From the NCBI RefSeq assembly GCF_000024985.1, contig NC_013524.1:868001-932000 (forward strand): DNA of 64,000 bases, read 5' to 3'. This document shows positions 40,790 to 49,696 of this stretch, piece by piece; position 1 is the stretch's first letter; each line of letters opens with the position of its first letter. The position numbers were made by a program, and so were the translations under genes. The notes beneath the pieces are model-generated. The model ran no database searches, had not been told where the DNA came from, and saw only the letters and a program-made list of their open reading frames with translations. This DNA comes from Sphaerobacter thermophilus DSM 20745. Lineage in GTDB: Bacteria; Chloroflexota; Chloroflexia; Thermomicrobiales; Thermomicrobiaceae.

Positions 40790-41348
40790 GCCCCCTCCTT
40801 CTCGCGAATCACGATGCACGCGATACCGCGTCCTGGCGCTCACGGTGCCCCCGGCAAGTGGCGGACAGGAACACCTCAGCGCCGGACCAAGACCATCATG
40901 GACTATAACACGCCAAAGTTTCGAAATGCCCCGGCCGTCGCCCAGGCCCGATGCTTCTACGTTCCCCACGCCGGCGCGGTTGGTTAGCCTGATGCGAGAT
41001 ACCACGCCGGCCCGTTCACTCCGCGGGACGGGGGCGGCGTAGCCGTCCAGGCGAAGGAACCCCCACAAAATGAGCCGCGCGGGCGCGGGGACACCCGGGC
41101 GGCTGGCCGCTTGGGGCAGCGGCGAACGGAAAAAAAGAACTACAGGGAAGGGCTTGTGTGTGCGACCCAGTCGCGCCTACACTGCCGGCCGTGTAGTCGG
41201 CCAGCCTCACAGCGCGTTCGGCGGGAATCAGGGACTCGCGGAGGGTTCCAGCAGAGGACCAGATCCCGACGCTATCTACTATAACGTGCTGGGATCGCAA
41301 TGTGTTACATGCATCCCCGCACTCAGATCGATGATGGCACAAGACCGG
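40790..41348. other. Gap without recognisable gene
   Basis: About 560 bases with uneven composition, including an A-rich run near 41130. On the minus strand TATAGT (complement of 40900-40905) could be a -10 for the CDGSH operon, without a clear -35. Reading frames here lack ribosome sites and look like noise. Confidence 0.4.
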
Positions 41349-41477
41349 TCACATCCGGTGGCCGGGAGGCCCTTCGCCGTGATCGGTCTTCTCCTTTGAG
41401 GCCTCGCCGACCGCCTTCCACAGGAAGTAGAGCCCGACCGCGAGCAGGATGCCGAGGGGGATCAGGAGGAGTGGCAT
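41349..41477 (-). CDS. Small single-pass membrane protein
   Basis: This 42-aa protein consists of one hydrophobic helix (MPLLLIPLGILLAVGLYFLWKAV) and a short charged tail ending in GPPGHRM. A strong ribosome site GGAGG four bases before the ATG supports real translation. No family is recognised. Proteins of this size and layout often join larger membrane complexes, but there is no neighbour to point to one. Confidence 0.6.
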   Translation of the reverse strand: MPLLLIPLGILLAVGLYFLWKAVGEASKEKTDHGEGPPGHRM

Positions 41478-41691
41478 CGTGACCTCCTTCGTCGCCGGTC
41501 GTTCGCCACTGTCGAGGTCCACACCGCGCGGACCCGGCGAGGGATGCAAGACCGGTACCCCGGCTGGTGGCCAGTGATGCGCGGCTTGACGGCCGTCGTC
41601 CACTCGCTCAGACTACGTTCTGCTTCCGCGACGCTCGTCGCCGTGCCCGCCGATACCACGACCGTCACGCAACGAGGAGAAGTGCAACACC

Positions 41692-41901
41692 GTGAAACTC
41701 GATTCACACCTATCTGAGAAGAAGGTGCTGGCGCAGCTACGCCGCCAGGCCGCCGAGACGTTCGGCCCGATGCGGACGTTTGAGATGGCCGAGGCCCTGG
41801 AGATCACCGCCGCGGCCCTGGCGCGCATCGCCGCCGCGCCGCTGGACCTGACCGACGACGCCCCTGATACCTCGGGCGTGGATGCGGGGGGAACGGCATG
41901 A
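41692..41901 (+). CDS. Small protein coupled to the amidase, possibly GatC/AtzG-like
   Basis: This 69-aa protein is mostly alpha-helical and has a C-terminal APLDLTDDAPDTSG segment. Its stop overlaps the amidase start (ATGA). Small partners of this kind (GatC, AtzG) wrap amidase-family enzymes, and the end of this protein is compatible, but the similarity is weak. GTG start; GAGGAG lies 12 bases upstream, rather far. Confidence 0.6.
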   Translation: MKLDSHLSEKKVLAQLRRQAAETFGPMRTFEMAEALEITAAALARIAAAPLDLTDDAPDTSGVDAGGTA

Positions 41902-43517
41902 CGGCGCTCTACGACCTCACGGCCACCGAGATCGTCCGCCACGTGCGCGCGCGGGAGCTGTCGGCGGTTGACCTGGTGACCGCGCTTCTGGAGCGGATCG
42001 CTCGGCTGGAGCCGGAGATCGAAGCCTGGGCGACGCTGGGTGCCGACGAGGCCCTGGCCGAGGCTGCCGAACGCGATCGCGCCGCGGAGGCCGGCCAGAT
42101 CGGGCCGCTGCACGGCGTGCCTATCGGTGTCAAGGACATCATCGACGTCGCGGGCATGCCGACCGTCGCCGGGTTCGCCCCGTACCGCGACCGGCGGGCG
42201 GACCAGGATGCCCATGTCGTCGCGCGGCTCCGTGCTGCCGGAGCGATTATTCTGGGCAAGGTGCACACGACGCAGTTCGCGCACGCCGACCCCGCGCCGA
42301 CCAAGAATCCCTGGAACGCCGCGCGGACGCCGGGCGGGTCGAGTGCCGGGTCTGCTGCGGCTGTGGCTGCGCGCATGGTCCCGCTGGCGCTCGGCACGCA
42401 GACAGCGGGGTCGGTGGTGCGCCCGGCGGCGTACTGCGGCACGGTCGGCTTCAAGCCGAGCTACAACTGGGCCAGCCGTCAGGGCGTGATCCCCCTCGCC
42501 TGGTCGCTCGACCACGTCGGACTCCTGGCGCGCACGGTTGAGGATATTGCACTCGCCTACGACGCGATCGCGGGCACGCAGACCGACCTCGCGGCCCGAC
42601 GCGACACCCCGCCGCGCCTGGTGCTGCTGACCGAGTTCCTGGAGCGTGCCGAGCCGGATGTGCGCGATCACCTGCTGGATGTGGCCGATCGCCTCCGCGC
42701 GGCCGGGGCGTCGGTGGAGGAGGGGGCGCTCCCGGTCGATCTCGACCTCTGGCTGGCGGTCCACCGGGTGATCATGCAGGCCGAGGTGGCTGCCGTGCAC
42801 GCCGAGCAGTGCGCACGTCACCCGGACGACTACGGCAAGCTGCTGCGGCAGGAGATCGAGGTGGGCCAGCTCATCCCGGCCGCCTACCTGCTGACGGCAG
42901 CTCGGCTGCGACGCCGGATCGCTCGCGCGGTCGACACCGCGCTGGGCGAGGTGGACGGCTATCTCTTGCCGAGCGTCAGCAACGCCGCGCCGCGCCGCAA
43001 CACCACCGGTGACCGCACGTTCCAGGCTCCGTGGTCGCTGGTCGGCACGCCGGCCATCACCCTGCCGACCGGCCTCAACAGCGACGGCCTGCCGCTCGGG
43101 ACGCAGCTCGTTGCCCGCCGCGGGCAGGATGCCGCCCTGTTGGCGCTGGCTGCCTGGTGCGCTCAGGCGCTCGGTACGATCGCTCCGCCCGATCTGGAGC
43201 CGCCCGCGGAGGAACCTGAGCCGGAGGCAGTCGAGCAGCCCGCGGCGGAGGAAGCCCCCGTGGCCGACGCGTCCACTGAAGAGTCCGCACCGGCGGAGGA
43301 ACCGGCACCAGAACCCGCGGCACCCAGGGAGGCCGCGTCCGACGCCGAACGGGAACCCGCCCCGGCTGATCCCGAGCCTGCCGCGGCACCGGAAGAAGAG
43401 ACCGCAGCAGCCGAGGCGACGGCAACGGAACCTGCGGCCCCGGATGTGCCCGACCCAGGGGCTGCGAACGACGCGGACGAGGCAGAGGAGACGCCGGAGC
43501 GGCCCGCTGAGTCGTGA
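41898..43517 (+). CDS. Amidase-signature family hydrolase with acidic low-complexity tail
   Basis: This 539-aa enzyme hydrolyses an amide bond through the Ser-cisSer-Lys triad: Lys in HGVPIGVKDIIDVAG, the cis Ser in TPGGSSAGSAAA and the nucleophile Ser in LGTQTAGSVVRPAAYCG. The amidase domain ends near residue 430. The last ~110 residues are almost only Pro, Ala, Glu, Asp and Thr, which is not a normal part of the family. The small coupled gene upstream may encode its partner. GatA of the Asp/Glu-tRNA amidotransferase is the closest known relative type, but without gatB here a catabolic or cell-wall-amide role is as likely. Confidence 0.9.
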   Translation: MTALYDLTATEIVRHVRARELSAVDLVTALLERIARLEPEIEAWATLGADEALAEAAERDRAAEAGQIGPLHGVPIGVKDIIDVAGMPTVAGFAPYRDRRADQDAHVVARLRAAGAIILGKVHTTQFAHADPAPTKNPWNAARTPGGSSAGSAAAVAARMVPLALGTQTAGSVVRPAAYCGTVGFKPSYNWASRQGVIPLAWSLDHVGLLARTVEDIALAYDAIAGTQTDLAARRDTPPRLVLLTEFLERAEPDVRDHLLDVADRLRAAGASVEEGALPVDLDLWLAVHRVIMQAEVAAVHAEQCARHPDDYGKLLRQEIEVGQLIPAAYLLTAARLRRRIARAVDTALGEVDGYLLPSVSNAAPRRNTTGDRTFQAPWSLVGTPAITLPTGLNSDGLPLGTQLVARRGQDAALLALAAWCAQALGTIAPPDLEPPAEEPEPEAVEQPAAEEAPVADASTEESAPAEEPAPEPAAPREAASDAEREPAPADPEPAAAPEEETAAAEATATEPAAPDVPDPGAANDADEAEETPERPAES

Positions 43518-43576
43518 CCCAACCGGTGACACACCGGCTGCCATCCACGATGGCATGAGGGACGAAGGAGAAGACG

Positions 43577-44092
43577 ATGGCAGTGCTGACCCGCTCGGAG
43601 ATCCTCCGGCATATCGAGGCCGGCACGATCGTGATCGACCCGTTCGATCCGGCCCAGGTCGGGCCGGCCTCGATCGACCTCCACCTGGATCGCCAGTTCC
43701 GCGTGTTCCGGCCGGCCCAGGAGATCTTCCACGTGACTGATGATGCCGACTACCGGGAGGTCACGAGCCTGATCGAGGTCGACGACTACTTCCTCCTCTT
43801 ACCGGGCCAGGCGATCCATGGCGTTACCCAAGAGCGCATCACCCTGCCCCCGGACATCTGCGGCTGGATCCAGGGCCGGAGCCGGTTCGCCCGGATCGGC
43901 CTCATGGTCCACGTCACCGCGAACTTCATGCAGCCGGGGATCACCCGCGCCAAGCAGGTGCTGGAGATGAACAACGCCGGGCCGGTGCCGCTCGCCATCC
44001 ACCCGGGCACTGCCATCTGCCAGATCATCCTTGAAGAGTGCGTCGGACAGGCGACCTACGCCGGCCGCTTCCAGGAGCAGGAACTGCCCTAG
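43577..44092 (+). CDS. dCTP deaminase/dUTPase family protein
   Basis: This 171-aa trimeric beta-barrel family member has the Dcd layout: VGPASIDLHLDRQFRVF, then QGRSRFARIGLMVHVTANFMQPGITRAKQVLEMNNAGPVPLAIHPGTAICQIILE. The catalytic Glu of dCTP deaminase is kept (LEMNN). Two positions differ from canonical enzymes: Arg for the second Ser of GRSS and Gln for Asp in the IDPGW-like stretch. GAAGGAG precedes the ATG. It may be a dCTP deaminase, a dUTPase-like variant or an inactive nucleotide binder. Confidence 0.86.
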   Translation: MAVLTRSEILRHIEAGTIVIDPFDPAQVGPASIDLHLDRQFRVFRPAQEIFHVTDDADYREVTSLIEVDDYFLLLPGQAIHGVTQERITLPPDICGWIQGRSRFARIGLMVHVTANFMQPGITRAKQVLEMNNAGPVPLAIHPGTAICQIILEECVGQATYAGRFQEQELP

Positions 44093-44190
44093 GGCGGCCG
44101 GGCGGTTATGACTGCTTTACCCCCAATCACGTGCGGGCAGGCGCTCGTGCCTCTCATGCCGAGCGATGTGGGTCATCCTGAGCGGCACAT

Positions 44191-44268
44191 GTCATTCTGA
44201 GCGCAGCGAAGAATCTCGTGCAGGGGCGGCCGCACGCGCCGGAGATCCTTCGCTGCGCTCAGAATGAC
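44191..44268. repeat. Dispersed inverted repeat (GTCATTCTGAGCGCAGCGAA family), copy 2
   Basis: Arms 44191-44217 and 44242-44268 are 27 bases each with one mismatch. A partial extra unit GTCATCCTGAGCGGCA lies at 44172. It matches copy 1 near 23.9 kb. Confidence 0.85.
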
Positions 44269-44347
44269 ACGAACACGAGCGATCACCCGCAGTCGGTGTC
44301 TCGCTGCGCTGGGAGAGGGCGGATCGGGAACCCGCCGCGTCCCTGCG

Positions 44348-45358
44348 TCAGCGCACGATGGTGTGTGAGGAACCGGCGTCAGCGAGGCAGGCGGCGATGT
44401 CGTCGTCGCTGAGGACCGCGAGGTCGCCGCGGACGGTCATCTTCAGCGCTGCGAGGCGCACCCCGAGGCGCAGCCCCAGCGCGACGTCGCCGTCCAGGTA
44501 GCCGTGCAGGAAGCCGGCGGCGAAGGCGTCCCCGGCGCCGACCCGGTCGATCACGTCGACGGGGACAGCCGGCTCGCGGTAGATGGTCCCATCGCGCGTC
44601 AGTGCCAGCGCCCCGTCGGCTCCGGCCGTCAGCACCGTCACCGCCGGGTCGAAGCGCTCGGCCAAGCCGCGGGCGACCTCCTCGTCCGACCCGCTGAGGC
44701 CCCAGAGGGTGCCGGCGTCGTTCCGCCCGCAGAAGAGGATCGTTGCTTCACTGCACAGCGGCGCCAGCGTCTCGGCTGCTGCCTTCGGCGTCCAGAGCCG
44801 GGAGCGGTAGTTCACATCGATACTCACGGGGATGCCTGCCGCGGTGCCGGCCGTCAGCAGGCGCCGGGTGATCTCGGCGCACGATGGGCTCAGCGCGGGA
44901 GTGATCCCGGTGAGGTGGAGGAGGCGGCCGCGGGTGGCCAGCGCCGGGTCGATGTCCTCCGGGTTACAGACGGCGATGGCCGATCCGGCGCGGTCGTAGA
45001 GCACCTGGGTTGGGCGGGGTGCCGCACCGGTGTCGAGATAGTAGACACCGGCGCGGCCCTGATCGACCCAGTGGATGTGCGTGGTATCGACTCCGTGGCG
45101 GCGGAGTTCACCGGCGATGCGGGCACCGAAGGGGTTGCGCGGCAGGACGGATGCCCATGCGACCCGCCGCCCGAGACGGGCGAGCGCGACGGCGACGTTC
45201 GACTCAGCACCACCGATCCCGATTTCGACGGTGGTCGCCGTCTCCAACCGCTCGCCGGGTGCGGTGGAGAACCGGATCATGGTTTCGCCGAAGGTGACGA
45301 CGTCGTAGCCCGCCAACCAACGCCCTCCCCGTCCCGTGGCCTCACCGGCGCGACCCAC
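44348..45358 (-). CDS. PfkB-family sugar kinase (2-keto-3-deoxygluconate kinase-like)
   Basis: This 336-aa ribokinase-fold enzyme phosphorylates a sugar acid or sugar with ATP. Motifs: YDVVTFGETMIRFS at the start, GIGGAESNVAVALARLG (PfkB signature 1) and DRVGAGDAFAAGFLHGYL (signature 2 with catalytic Asp). KdgK-type kinases start with this TFGE motif. GTG at 45358 gives a 15-residue extension; TTG at 45316 is better placed behind GGGGAGGG. It follows the Lrp-type regulator gene and may be controlled by it. Confidence 0.88.
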   Translation of the reverse strand: MGRAGEATGRGGRWLAGYDVVTFGETMIRFSTAPGERLETATTVEIGIGGAESNVAVALARLGRRVAWASVLPRNPFGARIAGELRRHGVDTTHIHWVDQGRAGVYYLDTGAAPRPTQVLYDRAGSAIAVCNPEDIDPALATRGRLLHLTGITPALSPSCAEITRRLLTAGTAAGIPVSIDVNYRSRLWTPKAAAETLAPLCSEATILFCGRNDAGTLWGLSGSDEEVARGLAERFDPAVTVLTAGADGALALTRDGTIYREPAVPVDVIDRVGAGDAFAAGFLHGYLDGDVALGLRLGVRLAALKMTVRGDLAVLSDDDIAACLADAGSSHTIVR

Positions 45359-45373
45359 ACGGTCAGCGGGTCG

Positions 45374-45904
45374 CTAGCGCTCGACGCCGATCGGCTCGCC
45401 GCGCTCGACCTTGGTGGTCAGGTCGGTTGCCCACTCGTGCTGCTGCTTCAGGACGCGCAGTGCGACGGAGGTCTCCGTACGCAGGGTGCCCGGGATCCGT
45501 GCGAGGCGGTCCGTCAGGAAGGCGAACATTTCATCCTGGCTGCGGAACGATGCCATCACCATGATGTCGTGCGCGCCCGCGGTAATCGCGCACCAGATCA
45601 CTTCCGGCATCGCCGCGATGGTTTCTGCGGCCGAGCTGATCCGCTCGGGCTCCACCTGCACGCTGATGACAGCGGTCAGGGCGTAGCCCAGGTGGCTCGG
45701 GTCAACCGACGCGGTGATCTTGAGCACCCCGCTCTCGATCAAGCGCCGGACGCGGTACCGAACCGTCGCCTCGGGGACTCCCAGCCGCCGCGCGATCTCG
45801 CGGTTGCTTCGCCGGCCGTCGGCACGCAGCAGACGGATGATCTGGCGGTCGAGATCGTCGGGCTGAAGCTGGCGCACTCGGCGTGGTCCCTGTCCGTCGC
45901 TCAT
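45374..45904 (-). CDS. Lrp/AsnC family transcriptional regulator
   Basis: This 176-aa regulator has an N-terminal winged helix-turn-helix (about 15-70: LDRQIIRLLRADGRRSNREIARRLGVPEATVRYRVRRLIESGVL) and a RAM ligand-binding domain (about 80-165: YALTAVISVQVEP, MVMASFRSQDEMFAFL). Proteins of this type sense amino acids or related metabolites. ATG at 45904 has GGGGAG upstream. It lies just upstream of the kinase gene in one operon. Confidence 0.92.
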   Translation of the reverse strand: MSDGQGPRRVRQLQPDDLDRQIIRLLRADGRRSNREIARRLGVPEATVRYRVRRLIESGVLKITASVDPSHLGYALTAVISVQVEPERISSAAETIAAMPEVIWCAITAGAHDIMVMASFRSQDEMFAFLTDRLARIPGTLRTETSVALRVLKQQHEWATDLTTKVERGEPIGVER

Positions 45905-46232
45905 GTTTGGCTCCCCTCTCCTCGTTCGGGCGGCTTCCACTCCTCAACGCCCTCGCGCGATGCGCAAACTCACGGGACATGCGGTGCTGACACAGCACGC
46001 TGACCCGAGCCATGGCTCTCGCCGATTGGCACGGGCCGTCCCCAATCATAGCCGATTTCCACCACGTCGCCTGCCCCTTGTCACGGCAAAACGCAGCAGT
46101 CGGCGCAGCGGCTGATGCATTGGGCGTGCAGCTCGCGGCGCAGGGTCCGGACTCTCCGGTGTCCGGAGTTTGTCCATTCGCGCAACGATGTGAGGGGTTT
46201 GCGGCACCACGGATGCGGCACCCACCGGCCTG
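45905..46232. other. Gap without recognisable gene
   Basis: About 330 bases between the Lrp regulator and the response regulator. It holds a short CTCCGG-TGT-CCGGAG hairpin (46154-46168) after the response-regulator stop, without a T-run, and no supported reading frame. Confidence 0.4.
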
Positions 46233-46871
46233 CTATGGGCGGACCAGACCGCGCTGAATCGCCTTGCTGACCGCTTCAGTGCGGCCGCTCACATCCAGCT
46301 TACGATAGATTGCGTTGGCATGGAACTTCACCGTGCGTTCGGTGATCGAAAGCTCGTAGGCGATCTCTTTGTTGCGCAGCCCGCGCGCCATGAGGGTGAG
46401 GACGTCCAGCTCCCGGGCCGTCAACTCTTCCTCGACCGGCTCCCCGCGGAGCAGGTCGCCCATCCGATTGAGCAGCTTCCCGGCGACCACCGGCTCCAAC
46501 AGTGAGCCGCCCCGGTAGACCACCCGCACGGCTCGGAAGATATCCTCGCGCGGTGCGCCCTTGAGGAGGTAGCCGGAGGCCCCGGCCTGGACCGCCTGGA
46601 GGATGCGCTCGTCGGTGTCGTAAGCGGTCAGGACAACAACCCGTGCGTTGGGATCGATACGCTTGATCTCCTGGATGGCCTGCACGCCGTCGGTCCCCGG
46701 CATCGCCAGGTCCATCAGCACCACGTCGGGCTTCAGGTCGCGGTACTGTTGCACCGCCTGGTCACCATCACCCGCCTCGCCGACGACGGTGAGGTCTTCT
46801 TGTGCCTCCAGGATAGCCACCAGTCCCTCGCGGACGACTGGGTGGTCGTCGACGACGAGAATCCTGATCAT
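46233..46871 (-). CDS. NarL/FixJ-type response regulator
   Basis: This 212-aa regulator has a canonical receiver (VVDDHP acidic pair, phospho-acceptor Asp in DVVLMDLAMPGTDG, Thr in VVVLTAYD, Lys in GYLLKGAP) and a LuxR helix-turn-helix (LTARELDVLTLMARGLRNKEIAYELSITERTVKFHANAIYRKL). It starts 23 bases after the histidine kinase stop, so the two are a cognate pair. Confidence 0.95.
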   Translation of the reverse strand: MIRILVVDDHPVVREGLVAILEAQEDLTVVGEAGDGDQAVQQYRDLKPDVVLMDLAMPGTDGVQAIQEIKRIDPNARVVVLTAYDTDERILQAVQAGASGYLLKGAPREDIFRAVRVVYRGGSLLEPVVAGKLLNRMGDLLRGEPVEEELTARELDVLTLMARGLRNKEIAYELSITERTVKFHANAIYRKLDVSGRTEAVSKAIQRGLVRP

Positions 46872-46894
46872 CGTCCGTTTCCTCGCTCTAGTCT

Positions 46895-49555
46895 TTAGGA
46901 TGTCTCGCGCGCCCGACCCTCCGCGGGGATCGTCACGACCAGGCGCGTCCCTTCCCCGGGGGCGCTCGACAGATCGAGCGTGCCGCGCAGCAGACGAGCG
47001 CGCTCTCGGATTGACATCAATCCGAAACCGCCCCCATTATCGCGCTCGATTGCCTCCTGCGCAAAGCCGACCCCGTCGTCCTCAACCGTGAGGGAGACTT
47101 GCCCCTCGCTCGCCGTCAGCGCCACGCGCACGTGGTTGGCGGTCGCGTGGCGACGGACGTTGTTCAACGCCTCCTCGGCAATGCGGTACAGCCCCATCTC
47201 GACCCGTGCCGACAGGCGCCCGACCAGGCCCTCGACCACGAAGTCCGCCTCGACGCCGGTATCGCCCGTGAACGTCAGGACGAGCCGCCGGAGCGCGTCC
47301 GGCAGCGACATCTGGTGCAGCCGCGCGGCGCGCAGATCGAGCACCGAGCGGCGCGCTTCCTCGAGATTCTGTCGCGTCAGCTCCAGCGCCCGTCGGACCT
47401 TATCGGCAGCTTGTTCCGGCTTATGTGGGAGGTAAGCGTCAGCGAGGTCAAGGTGGAGCGAGATGGCGGTCAACCCCTGGGCAAGCGTGTCGTGGATCTC
47501 CTGCGCGAGCCGCCCGCGCTCCTCGGCGATCGCGAGCCCATGCGACTGCGCGTAGAGCCGCGCGTTTTCGACCGCAAGCCCGGCCGAGTCGGCCACACCC
47601 CGGATCAACTGGATGCGATCGGGCGTGAAGCCGTCGCAGGGAGTCTCCGAGAAGACAAACGCCACGCCCAGGATGCGACCCTTGGCGGCCAGCGGCACGG
47701 CCAGCGCGCAGGCGCCGCCCAGGGCCGCGTGCAGCGCCGGGTCGTCGCCCACCATCTGCGGGACCTGGCAGCAGGAGAACGGCTCACGCTGTCCCAGAAC
47801 CATGCGGACGGTCGGGCTGTCCGCCACGCGGACGACCGTGGTGCCGACGCGGGTCCGATCGAACGAGCTCCGCGGCCCGACGACGGTCGCCGCCGGGACG
47901 AGCGACTGCTCATCCTCGTCCAGCAGATAAATCGCGCAGTTCGGCACGCCGGCCGCCTCGGCGATCCCTTCGGCCAGCCGCTCCAGCACCTCGTCGAGGA
48001 CCAGAGACGATCCAGCCGCGCGGGTGGTGGCCAGCATCAAGGCCAGCGCGCGGCTGCGTTCGTGTTCCTCACGGAACAGGCGGGCGTTCTCGAGGGCGAC
48101 CGCCAGTTGGTCGGCGATAGTGCGCAGCGTCGTGAGATCGTGGGCATCGAAGGCGTCGACCCGAGTGCTCTGCAGGTCGAGCACCCCGAGCACCTCCCCC
48201 TCGCGGAGGATGGGCACCGCCGTCTCCGATCGGGTATTGGCTGTCTCGGGTGTGCTGACGTAGCGCGGGTCTTTTGAAACATCGGCGACGACGATGGCCT
48301 GTCCGGTCGCCGCGACCTCGGCAACGATGCCCGGCCCGCCGATTCGCAGGCGGAGGTTGCGGAGCCCCGGGGGGTTGGCCGGGTCGGAGTGGGCACGGAG
48401 CACCAGTTCACCGGTGTCGTCGTCGACCAGGAAGAGGTACACCAACGAGTAGCCCATGAGGTCGTGGATCAGGTCGACGGCGGTGGCGATGAGGGTATCC
48501 GGGTCGCGCACGGCGGCCAGGCGGCGTGCCAGTTGGTTGACGGCCTTGAGTTGCTCGGCGCGGCGCCGCTGCTCCAGCAGCAAGCGGCTGTTTTCCAACG
48601 CCACCGCCGTGTGCCGCGCGATACTCGCCAGGATCTCGACATCTTCCCAGTCGAACGGTAGCAGGGAGGAGAAGACCGAAATGACGCCGATGGTCTGCTC
48701 ACCCTGGACCATCGGCGCTGCCATCCACGGGATCGGTTTGCCGGTGTCGTACTCCGGATTGGGGGTTACACCGTAGTCGGCGCAGGCCGCGACATAGTCG
48801 GGCACCGCCAGCGGTCGCTGCTGTTCTGCCACCACCCGGGCGAGTGCGTTCCGGGTCGGCTGTCCCTCCCGGTCGCGGCGGCGCTGGCCCCGCACGTAGA
48901 GCAGCTTGGGAGTGATGCACCCCGTCTCGGAGTTATAGAGGGCGATGCAGAAGTCGTCACCGTTGACGATGCGGGAGCAGGCGGCGTGGACCTGTTCCAA
49001 GAGGTCCTGAGGATTCTGCGTAGTGCTGACGGCCCGCGCGATGTCTCCCAGTGCGGTCAGGCGGGCGATACGCCGCTCGCGGACTGCCGTCATCACATCC
49101 ACGACCCCGGCCCATTCCGCGTTGGATTTCTCCGGGGACTCGGGCGGGAAAACGCGCCCGAGGACATTGCGGGTGAACGTAGCCGCCGCGGGCACGATCT
49201 CCGACGAATCGAAGGGGAGACCAGGGATGTCCGCGAGGCTGCGGCGCAGGGTCTCGGTGAAGAGACTCAAGGCTACCCCCGCGTCGGCGCTCCGTGCCCG
49301 GCTGGCGCCCATCGCCTGCCAGCGTTCGGCCATAGAGGAGCAAGCCGGCTCCTCACCCATGAGGTAGCCGGCAAAGCTGACGATACAGGCGTCGAGCTGG
49401 CTGCGAATGGCTTGCCACGCGACGGGGTCTTGTACTGATGCTTCGAGGAGCGCCTCCCAGGTCGCGCGGATCCCCTCGCGATGGGACAGGATCGCTGACG
49501 CCGCGGCATGGGCGTGTGTAAAGAAGATGCTCTTGCGGGTAGTCATAGCCTTCAC
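46895..49555 (-). CDS. Cytoplasmic histidine kinase with three GAF domains
   Basis: This 886-aa soluble sensor kinase has an N-terminal helical domain (1-160) of unknown role, then three GAF-type sensor domains (about 175-320, 345-500 and 520-665) and a HisKA_3 kinase core. The phospho-acceptor His is in AEERGRLAQEIHDTLAQGLTAISLHLDLA (about 680-708). The ATPase domain has VRRHATANHVRVAL, DDGVGF and GGGFGLMSIRERA. There is no membrane segment, so signals are internal, such as redox state, gas or a small ligand. GTG at 49555 and ATG at 49546 are both possible starts; no strong ribosome site is seen. Confidence 0.94.
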   Translation of the reverse strand: MKAMTTRKSIFFTHAHAAASAILSHREGIRATWEALLEASVQDPVAWQAIRSQLDACIVSFAGYLMGEEPACSSMAERWQAMGASRARSADAGVALSLFTETLRRSLADIPGLPFDSSEIVPAAATFTRNVLGRVFPPESPEKSNAEWAGVVDVMTAVRERRIARLTALGDIARAVSTTQNPQDLLEQVHAACSRIVNGDDFCIALYNSETGCITPKLLYVRGQRRRDREGQPTRNALARVVAEQQRPLAVPDYVAACADYGVTPNPEYDTGKPIPWMAAPMVQGEQTIGVISVFSSLLPFDWEDVEILASIARHTAVALENSRLLLEQRRRAEQLKAVNQLARRLAAVRDPDTLIATAVDLIHDLMGYSLVYLFLVDDDTGELVLRAHSDPANPPGLRNLRLRIGGPGIVAEVAATGQAIVVADVSKDPRYVSTPETANTRSETAVPILREGEVLGVLDLQSTRVDAFDAHDLTTLRTIADQLAVALENARLFREEHERSRALALMLATTRAAGSSLVLDEVLERLAEGIAEAAGVPNCAIYLLDEDEQSLVPAATVVGPRSSFDRTRVGTTVVRVADSPTVRMVLGQREPFSCCQVPQMVGDDPALHAALGGACALAVPLAAKGRILGVAFVFSETPCDGFTPDRIQLIRGVADSAGLAVENARLYAQSHGLAIAEERGRLAQEIHDTLAQGLTAISLHLDLADAYLPHKPEQAADKVRRALELTRQNLEEARRSVLDLRAARLHQMSLPDALRRLVLTFTGDTGVEADFVVEGLVGRLSARVEMGLYRIAEEALNNVRRHATANHVRVALTASEGQVSLTVEDDGVGFAQEAIERDNGGGFGLMSIRERARLLRGTLDLSSAPGEGTRLVVTIPAEGRARETS

Positions 49556-49666
49556 CGGTCGTTCAGTCTGAGCCGGCAGCTCCCCGATACGCAGCGCCAG
49601 CTCGTTACCATGTCAGTATCGACGAGCTGCAACGCTAATTCCATCGGACCACGGCACAGTCCGCTG

Positions 49667-49682
49667 CTGTCCAAATGGACAG
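49667..49682 (-). terminator. Small hairpin after the haloacid dehalogenase gene
   Basis: CTGTCC and GGACAG around a 4-base loop, 15 bases after the stop; no T-run. Confidence 0.3.
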
Positions 49683-49696
49683 GCCCGCCTCCGCGC

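Noticed and set aside
41016-41342. 108-codon minus frame in the gap after the CDGSH gene
   Set aside because: No ribosome site, Cys/Ser/Pro-rich noise-like composition, and no neighbouring signal.
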